Origin: RGIG8709 sp045537065
Lineage (GTDB): Bacteria; Bacillota; Clostridia; Monoglobales; Monoglobaceae
Assembly (NCBI GenBank): GCA_045537065.1
Contig: JAZSOT010000042.1
Coordinates: forward strand, 1 to 47,653
Direction of reading: 5' to 3'
DNA: 47,653 bases
Made by a program: the position numbers and the translations under genes. The notes beneath the pieces are model-generated. The model was not told the DNA's origin. It worked only from the letters and a program-made list of their open reading frames with translations, and made no database searches. Of the stretch, positions 43,679 through 47,653 are shown in pieces. Each line of letters begins with the position of its first letter. Position 1 is the stretch's first letter.

Positions 43679-44533
43679 CTATTTATTAAACCATTCTTTA
43701 GCGTTTTCTAGTATTTCTTGATATCCCCAGTTTTGTCCACTAATCAAATCATGTAACTCTCTCTGCTGTTTTGGGGACAATTTTAATTTCTTACTAACAC
43801 TATTTGTCTGTTTGTTTTGTGCCCTATTGTTTCGTGGCGTTCCCCTCTTTTGCTTATTTATAATATTTTTGGATTTTTTAGCTGCTTTACTGGTATCACT
43901 CGCTTTATCCACTATCCTAACGACATCAATTCCTTTATCTGCGTACTTGCCGATATCTGCAAATTCTCCGACAAAGGGAAGTGCTCCAAGAGCACTAAGT
44001 CCTGCGGAATCAAAATCTCCTCTTGCAAGGTCAACGGGTATTGACGCCAGGTTTGTTATAGAATCAAATCCCGGGATAAGGGATGCAGCCGCCAGTAGAT
44101 TACTTAACGAATCTAAATTATTTCTCTTTGTTTTTTCTGAAGTTCTGCTGGTTCCCGAAGCTACACCTTGTTTTTCTATGTAATCCTTATATTCATCAAG
44201 CTCATCAGCAAAGCTTTTGGCTTTTGCTTTTCCTGAACTGAAAATGGAAAATCTCTCTTTTTTTGCTTCATTAACTTTTTTATCATCAACGCCGTCCCAA
44301 AGGGACATTTTTGCATATGCAGAATATAAAGATTTCCGTTGCCTTTCGGAAAACTCTGAGTTGTCTTCTCCCAAAAGACTTTGAGCTTTTATGACTCCAT
44401 CCATAAATTTATCAAAAACATCGTCTCCCATTTTTGAAAGAGTTTCAGAAACTCCCAATATTTCTGCACATCTCCAACCATACATAGCATTTGGGTCGGA
44501 GAGTTCTCTGTTACATCTTCGACATCTGTTCAT
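43679..44533 (-). CDS. Polymorphic-toxin-like protein with zinc-ribbon N-terminus
   Basis: A 284-aa protein. The N-terminus has CRRCNRELSDPNAMYGWRC, like DUF6011-type zinc sites. The middle (about 145-205) is a small hydrophobic segment (LIPGFDSITNLASIPVDLARGDFDSAGLSALGALPFVGEFADIGKYADK) very like the pre-toxin region of Rhs/LXG-type toxins. The basic C-terminus ends in KLSPKQQRELHDLISGQNWGYQEILENAKEWF, a motif reminiscent of toxin C-terminal ends. No secretion domain is present. ATG at 44533 has AGGAGG 6 nt upstream. The toxin activity itself is not recognised. Confidence 0.6.
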   Translation of the reverse strand: MNRCRRCNRELSDPNAMYGWRCAEILGVSETLSKMGDDVFDKFMDGVIKAQSLLGEDNSEFSERQRKSLYSAYAKMSLWDGVDDKKVNEAKKERFSIFSSGKAKAKSFADELDEYKDYIEKQGVASGTSRTSEKTKRNNLDSLSNLLAAASLIPGFDSITNLASIPVDLARGDFDSAGLSALGALPFVGEFADIGKYADKGIDVVRIVDKASDTSKAAKKSKNIINKQKRGTPRNNRAQNKQTNSVSKKLKLSPKQQRELHDLISGQNWGYQEILENAKEWFNK

Positions 44534-44573
44534 CAATGTCCTCCTTTTTATAAATTTTTTCTTGATTTTGATT

Positions 44574-44630
44574 CACAGATGTGCTAAAATATAACCATTG
44601 CGAGCGGATATGTTTTTTGCATATCTGTGA
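44574..44630 (-). promoter_or_regulatory. Leader dyads upstream of the toxin-like gene
   Basis: CACAGAT (44574-44580) can pair with ATCTGTG (about 44623-44629), while the overlapping GATATG/CATATC hairpin is a mutually exclusive alternative. The region lies 40-100 bp upstream of the toxin-like start on the minus strand. Regulatory use is inference. Confidence 0.3.
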
Positions 44631-44631
44631 T

Positions 44632-44680
44632 AAAACACATTGTTAAACTGTGTGGGCAGTTTTTCTAATGTGTTTTTTTA
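44632..44680. terminator. Probable terminator of the AAA ATPase gene
   Basis: AAAACACATT/AATGTGTTTT arms flanked by A/T runs, with an inner ACTG/CAGT stem in the loop, downstream of the minus-strand ATPase stop at 44714. Confidence 0.45.
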
Positions 44681-44713
44681 TTTGAAACATTCAATATAAA
44701 TCACATCCTTTCT

Positions 44714-45820
44714 TTATTTCAAAAATTCCTTTTCACGATATAATTTTTCGATATTGTGCACTTCTCTCAGTTCTTTTTGTGTGCGGGTGCTTAAATTACT
44801 TATTCCTGATTTATCAAGGATAAAAGCACAGTCTGGTCTTGTGCAATTTGTTTTTAAAAGTGATATTGTGTGAGTTGTTACTACCGACTGCATATTTTCA
44901 AAGCTTTGTATTATGTTAAGAATTTTTTCGGACAGTTCGTAATGATAATATGCATCAAATTCGTCTATCACAAGAAAGGTAAGCCTTTTAAATTCCATAA
45001 ACCAGCAATAAAAAAGCATCAGTGTTTTCGTTCCCGAGGATGCTATGGTCTCAAGCTGAATAACATTTCCGTTATCAAATTGAACTCCGATAGTTGTTGC
45101 CCCGTTTAAAAGTTTTAGGGGAACAAGATTATAATCAAACCCCATATCACGGATAAAGAGGTTGAAGTCCTCAAGTCTTCCGTCGTTTAATATAATTTCA
45201 TCAAGACTTTCGTTTCCAAGCTTATATCCTATATATTTATTTGCATCCTTAAGACTTCTGAAATATAACATTCCGCCTACAAAATTAATAATCTTTGTTA
45301 TAACAGAATTTTCATCCTGAATAGTGTTGTTATATATGTATTTCACAACAGAAAGCTTGTTTTGCAAACCTTTTGTCCGCAGGGTTTTCGCCCCTGAAAT
45401 TTTTATAAAGTTATCTTCTTCGTTAAAAAAGTCGTGGAATAACACTTTTTTTCCATTAACCTCTATTTTTTCCCACAACAATTCCATAAGACTTGTTTTT
45501 GCGTATGAATATACTACTTCATCCTTTCCGAATTTAAAGGTGTAGGAAAAGGTAGCATAATCTTTGTCGTTTCCTATATAGGTATATATATGCTTTGGAA
45601 TATCATCCTTTTGAACATCCAGAAGGTGAGCGGTTATATCAACAATTGCAGTGCATAAACTTGATTTTCCGGAACCATTTTCACCGAATACCACGCTTTT
45701 TTTCACGATTTTATTTTCAACCAAGCCTTTTTTATATGCATAATCACGGGTGGCTGATAAATCCCATGATAACACCTCATGAAAGCCTTTATAATTTGAA
45801 ACCTCAAATTTTTTTAGCAC
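44714..45820 (-). CDS. AAA family ATPase (AAA15/OLD-like)
   Basis: A 368-aa SMC/OLD-type ATPase: N-terminal KKFEVSNYKGFHEV, Walker A GENGSGKSS (residues 46-54), a central insertion, GTKTLMLFYCWF before Walker B LVIDEFDAYYH (about 300), and TTHTISLL near the C-terminus. This group includes many abortive-infection and phage-defence ATPases and ATPases of unknown role. The GTG at 45820 has GGGGTG 6 nt upstream. It is monocistronic, lacks a nuclease or effector partner, and has a consensus promoter. Confidence 0.8.
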   Translation of the reverse strand: MLKKFEVSNYKGFHEVLSWDLSATRDYAYKKGLVENKIVKKSVVFGENGSGKSSLCTAIVDITAHLLDVQKDDIPKHIYTYIGNDKDYATFSYTFKFGKDEVVYSYAKTSLMELLWEKIEVNGKKVLFHDFFNEEDNFIKISGAKTLRTKGLQNKLSVVKYIYNNTIQDENSVITKIINFVGGMLYFRSLKDANKYIGYKLGNESLDEIILNDGRLEDFNLFIRDMGFDYNLVPLKLLNGATTIGVQFDNGNVIQLETIASSGTKTLMLFYCWFMEFKRLTFLVIDEFDAYYHYELSEKILNIIQSFENMQSVVTTHTISLLKTNCTRPDCAFILDKSGISNLSTRTQKELREVHNIEKLYREKEFLK

Positions 45821-45843
45821 AAAAAACACCCCTTTCAATATAC

Positions 45844-45872
45844 ATAATAGCACATCAACACCAATTTGTCAA
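45844..45872 (-). promoter_or_regulatory. Consensus promoter of the AAA ATPase
   Basis: On the minus strand TTGACA (45872-45867), 17 nt, TATTAT (45849-45844), about 25 bp before the GTG. A 15-bp palindrome CGTATAATTTATACG (45880-45894) lies just upstream of the -35 and could be an operator. Confidence 0.7.
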
Positions 45873-46037
45873 GATTTATCGTATAATTTATACGGAAGAA
45901 TATCAAACTTATATAATTTTCACAAGAAATATTAAAGCTCTGTAATTTTTGTACAGAGTTAAAACTTAGAGTAAAGGATATTTTTTGTTAAAAAATAAAA
46001 AGCAATGCAGATTTAAAATATAGATATCAATAAACTA

Positions 46038-46066
46038 TTGACAATTTCTGTAAAATAGTGTATTAT
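46038..46066 (+). promoter_or_regulatory. Consensus promoter of the structured RNA
   Basis: Perfect -35 TTGACA (46038-46043), 17-nt spacer, -10 TATTAT (46061-46066). A start 6-8 nt later would put the RNA 5' end at the first helix (46073). Confidence 0.8.
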
Positions 46067-46069
46067 AAA

Positions 46070-46232
46070 GATGCGATACAAACTTAATAATTACTGTGAG
46101 TAGTATGATTTTTACTATTTGGTAAAAATGCATGCTCTTTTTCCGTACTGCTTATGGTAATGTGAAGTTTGTGTCGCAACAACTGGAGCTATGCATTTTT
46201 CGTGTGTAGCTTCAAAAGCTGCACACTTTTTT
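46070..46232 (+). ncRNA. Structured RNA with pseudoknot and terminator, family not recognised
   Basis: P1 is GCGATACAAACTT (46073-46085) with AAGTTTGTGTCGC (46165-46177), 13 bp with one wobble. P2 pairs 46090-46107 with 46144-46161, 18 contiguous bp with five G-U pairs. P3 is hairpin ATTTTTAC/GTAAAAAT (46108-46129). GCATGCTC (46130-46137) can pair with GAGCTATGC (46186-46194, one bulge), making a pseudoknot across P1 and P2. An 11-bp terminator (46202-46226) and T6 follow. GGAGCTA (46185-46191) can instead pair with TAGCTTC (46207-46213) and disrupt the terminator. I do not recognise it as tRNA, 6S, tmRNA, SRP RNA or a known riboswitch. Helix evidence is direct; function is inferred. Confidence 0.75.
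46202..46232 (+). terminator. Intrinsic terminator at the 3' end of the structured RNA
   Basis: GTGTGTAGCTT/AAGCTGCACAC, 11 bp with one G-U pair, 3-nt loop, T6. It lies between the RNA and the 60-aa ORF. Confidence 0.8.
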
Positions 46233-46254
46233 ATTTCAAAGGAGAAACAGGCAT

Positions 46255-46437
46255 ATGGATTATAGAAAGCCTTACACAACATTATTTAATGGTATAACAG
46301 AAATTATTGAACAGTTGCAAAAACTGCAAATAGAAGTGGAGGAAGAATTTTTGCAAATGGGCGAAGAAAGAAATGTCGTTCCGTTTAAAAATCTGGAACA
46401 AAAAGACGGCTGTCTTGTGGTGAGAAAAATAAAATAA
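46255..46437 (+). CDS. 60-aa protein downstream of the structured RNA
   Basis: Begins MDYRKPYTTLFNGITEIIEQLQ, a helical, amphipathic N-terminal two thirds, then NVVPFKNLEQKDGCLVVRKIK. The start resembles small 'MDYEKMYxxLFNxITDA' proteins I recall from gut Bacillota and their mobile elements; function unknown. SD AAAGGAG is 10 nt before the ATG. It is 22 bp after the RNA's terminator, so it may be under attenuation control, or simply expressed by read-through. Confidence 0.6.
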   Translation: MDYRKPYTTLFNGITEIIEQLQKLQIEVEEEFLQMGEERNVVPFKNLEQKDGCLVVRKIK

Positions 46438-46455
46438 AAAATGGTTGCTATGAGG
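46435..46455 (+). terminator. Left half of a terminator, apparently interrupted by the IS
   Basis: AAAAAATGGTTGC (from 46435) is the same as the left arm of the argH terminator, but the matching right arm is missing; IS3-like end sequence begins a few bases later. Inference: the IS inserted into the terminator of the 60-aa gene. Confidence 0.4.
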
Positions 46456-46491
46456 TGAAGTGAACCCCAAAGTTTAGACAAAAATTTAATA

Positions 46492-47292
46492 TTAACTTGC
46501 TTGTGAATGAGTTCGGTATTGTACCGGGCTCATTCCTTTTAGTTTCATAGAAATTCTTTCGTTGTTGTAATAATCAATATATCTTTTTAATTCATCAATG
46601 AAAGTGTTAACACTTTCAAATTTTTCGCCATAAAACATTTCGACCTTTAATCTTCCAAAAAAGTTTTCCATAGCACCATTATCCATACAATTTCCCTTAC
46701 GAGACATACTTTGCGTAATGTTATGTTCAGCCAGCAACCGTTGATATTCAGCATGCTGATATTGCCAACCTTGGTCAGAATGAAATAATGGTTTTGCATC
46801 AACGGGAAGCTTCTTGAACAAACCATCAAGCATTTCTCTAATTTGATACAGATTTGGACTTAATGAAATAGAGTAAGATACAATTTCTCTATTGTATAAA
46901 TCCATAACAGGCGACAAATAGACCTTATCATCACATACTTTAAATTCAGTTACATCGGTTGTAAGTTTTTCAAACGGTTTTGATGCTGCGAAATCTCTTC
47001 GAAGTAGGTTATCTGCAATTTTACCAATTTCACCTTTGTATGAATGATATTTTCCATTTTTGCGTTGTTTTCCTCTGATGTTAAGTTCGTTCATCAATTT
47101 TAATACAGTTTTATGGTTGATTGTATATCCTTTTTGTTTAAGCACGGATAAAATTCTTCTGTATCCATATCTTCCTTTGTTTTGATTGAATATATCAAGC
47201 ATAATTTCTTTAATTTCTTTGTACTTATCAGTATCTTTTAATTTTAGATAATAATAAAAAGTACTTCTTGCAACTCCTGATAATTTCAACAA
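46492..47292 (-). CDS. IS3 family transposase OrfB (DDE integrase domain)
   Basis: A 266-aa rve-type transposase. N-terminal HTH_21 (YGYRRILSVLKQKGYTINHKTV), then the DDE triad: TTDVTEF, LFHSDQGWQYQ and NGAMENFFGRLK. The frame continues upstream of TTG 47292 through VVVIAELRQRYPLNDL to the OrfA overlap, so the working product is probably an OrfAB fusion made by -1 frameshifting. Confidence 0.92.
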   Translation of the reverse strand: MLKLSGVARSTFYYYLKLKDTDKYKEIKEIMLDIFNQNKGRYGYRRILSVLKQKGYTINHKTVLKLMNELNIRGKQRKNGKYHSYKGEIGKIADNLLRRDFAASKPFEKLTTDVTEFKVCDDKVYLSPVMDLYNREIVSYSISLSPNLYQIREMLDGLFKKLPVDAKPLFHSDQGWQYQHAEYQRLLAEHNITQSMSRKGNCMDNGAMENFFGRLKVEMFYGEKFESVNTFIDELKRYIDYYNNERISMKLKGMSPVQYRTHSQAS

Positions 47293-47333
47293 GTCATTTA
47301 GTGGATATCTCTGCCTTAGTTCAGCAATAACAA

Positions 47334-47653
47334 CTACTTTTTCCTGCTTTCTCGCTGTATCCTCTCCTGAACTAAGGCATCTAATTTTTTTAAATATTCT
47401 ATCTCCATTCTAAGACGCTGATTTTCTGCAATTAAATCTTCTTTAACATTCTTATCAAGTTTAGGTGGGCGACCTTTTTGTGTTCCACTTGCTTTACAAG
47501 CTCTGCCTCGCCTTTCTTTCATTAGACCTTCGGCTCCTTCTTCTAAAAATATGCGTTCCCACAACCTGATTTTAGAAAGATGATTAACTTCCGGTTCGTC
47601 CTTCCAATACTTTCGTATGGTTTCACAATACCCAAGGTGGTGTTCTCGCATAT
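47334..47653 (-). CDS. IS3 family transposase OrfA, 5' part outside window
   Basis: At least 105 residues of the HTH/leucine-zipper OrfA. Visible: KIRLWERIFLEEGAEGLMKERRGR and the C-terminal coiled coil LIAENQRLRMEIEYLKKLDALVQERIQRE. It ends at G-AAA-AAG-TAG, a likely -1 slippage site; one base back opens the OrfB frame. The ATG near the edge is probably internal, since the family N-terminus usually extends further. Confidence 0.88.
   Translation of the reverse strand, partial: MREHHLGYCETIRKYWKDEPEVNHLSKIRLWERIFLEEGAEGLMKERRGRACKASGTQKGRPPKLDKNVKEDLIAENQRLRMEIEYLKKLDALVQERIQRESRKK

Larger units (their letters stand above)
46461..47653 (-). mobile_element. IS3 family (IS150-like) insertion sequence, one end visible
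   Basis: Two overlapping transposase frames on the minus strand plus a terminal sequence TGAACCCCAAAGTTTAGACA (46461-46480), like the TGxACCCCAAAAGTTAGAC ends of IS150-type elements. The other end lies beyond the window. Target duplication cannot be checked. Confidence 0.85.

Noticed and set aside
46070..46232. 6S RNA, tmRNA, SRP RNA or retron msr-msd
   Set aside because: No tRNA-like ends or tag ORF (tmRNA), no GNAR-type SRP tip, no open-promoter bubble of 6S type (P2 is continuous), and no reverse transcriptase nearby.

Overview
The window reads as chromosomal DNA of a low-GC, anaerobic Bacillota (class Clostridia), probably a gut or fermenter lineage. The grounds are family content and order: Veg, VanW and an ECF S component; miaB-ylbF-mutS-mutL-miaA; the yggS-sepF-ylmH-divIVA-lspA-rluD division/envelope cluster; uvrBA next to HydG, the [FeFe]-hydrogenase maturase; argG and argH as separate units; and strong Shine-Dalgarno sites with sigma-A promoters. 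A species cannot be named from sequence reading alone.

Layout. 1-890: the 3' end of a probable restriction specificity (HsdS-like) gene, then ~400 bp of modular hairpins. 890-3869: a DUF6512-type membrane protein (minus), then a malate/lactate dehydrogenase-family oxidoreductase and malic enzyme. 4021-10223: a storage/maltodextrin operon (glycogen phosphorylase, PTS EIIBC, endonuclease/exonuclease/phosphatase protein with an ATA start, MalQ). 10276-12000: small accessory genes, an XRE regulator, tRNA-Arg(CCG), a small conserved protein and veg. 12082-14727: VanW protein, RibU-like ECF S component, HPr. 14867-33225: a long plus-strand block for tRNA modification, mismatch repair, cell division, lipoprotein processing, rRNA modification and UvrBA excision repair. 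33292-36699: hydG, an MNT/HEPN toxin-antitoxin pair, and an XRE-controlled micro-ORF island. 36763-39201 (minus): ruvC and a CCA-adding enzyme fused to a histidine-kinase-like N-terminus. 39369-42273: argG and argH. 42365-47653: an accessory region with a lipoprotein, a REP-like array, a toxin/immunity-like pair, an AAA ATPase, a structured RNA with a 60-aa ORF, and an IS3/IS150-type insertion sequence running off the right edge.

Most interesting points: (i) a compact RNA at about 46070-46232 with a consensus promoter, 13-bp and 18-bp helices, a pseudoknot and a terminator, followed by a 60-aa ORF; a competing antiterminator pairing can be drawn, so it may be a riboswitch-like attenuator or a stand-alone RNA. 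(ii) A fusion of a degenerate histidine-kinase-like module to tRNA nucleotidyltransferase. (iii) An XRE repressor diverging from two micro-ORFs, with two near-identical 18-bp operators over a consensus promoter. (iv) A small orphan toxin-like gene with an adjacent immunity-like gene. (v) At least three kinds of non-coding hairpin repeats.

The housekeeping half looks ordinary. Novelty is concentrated at 34.7-38.7 kb and 42.3-47.6 kb.
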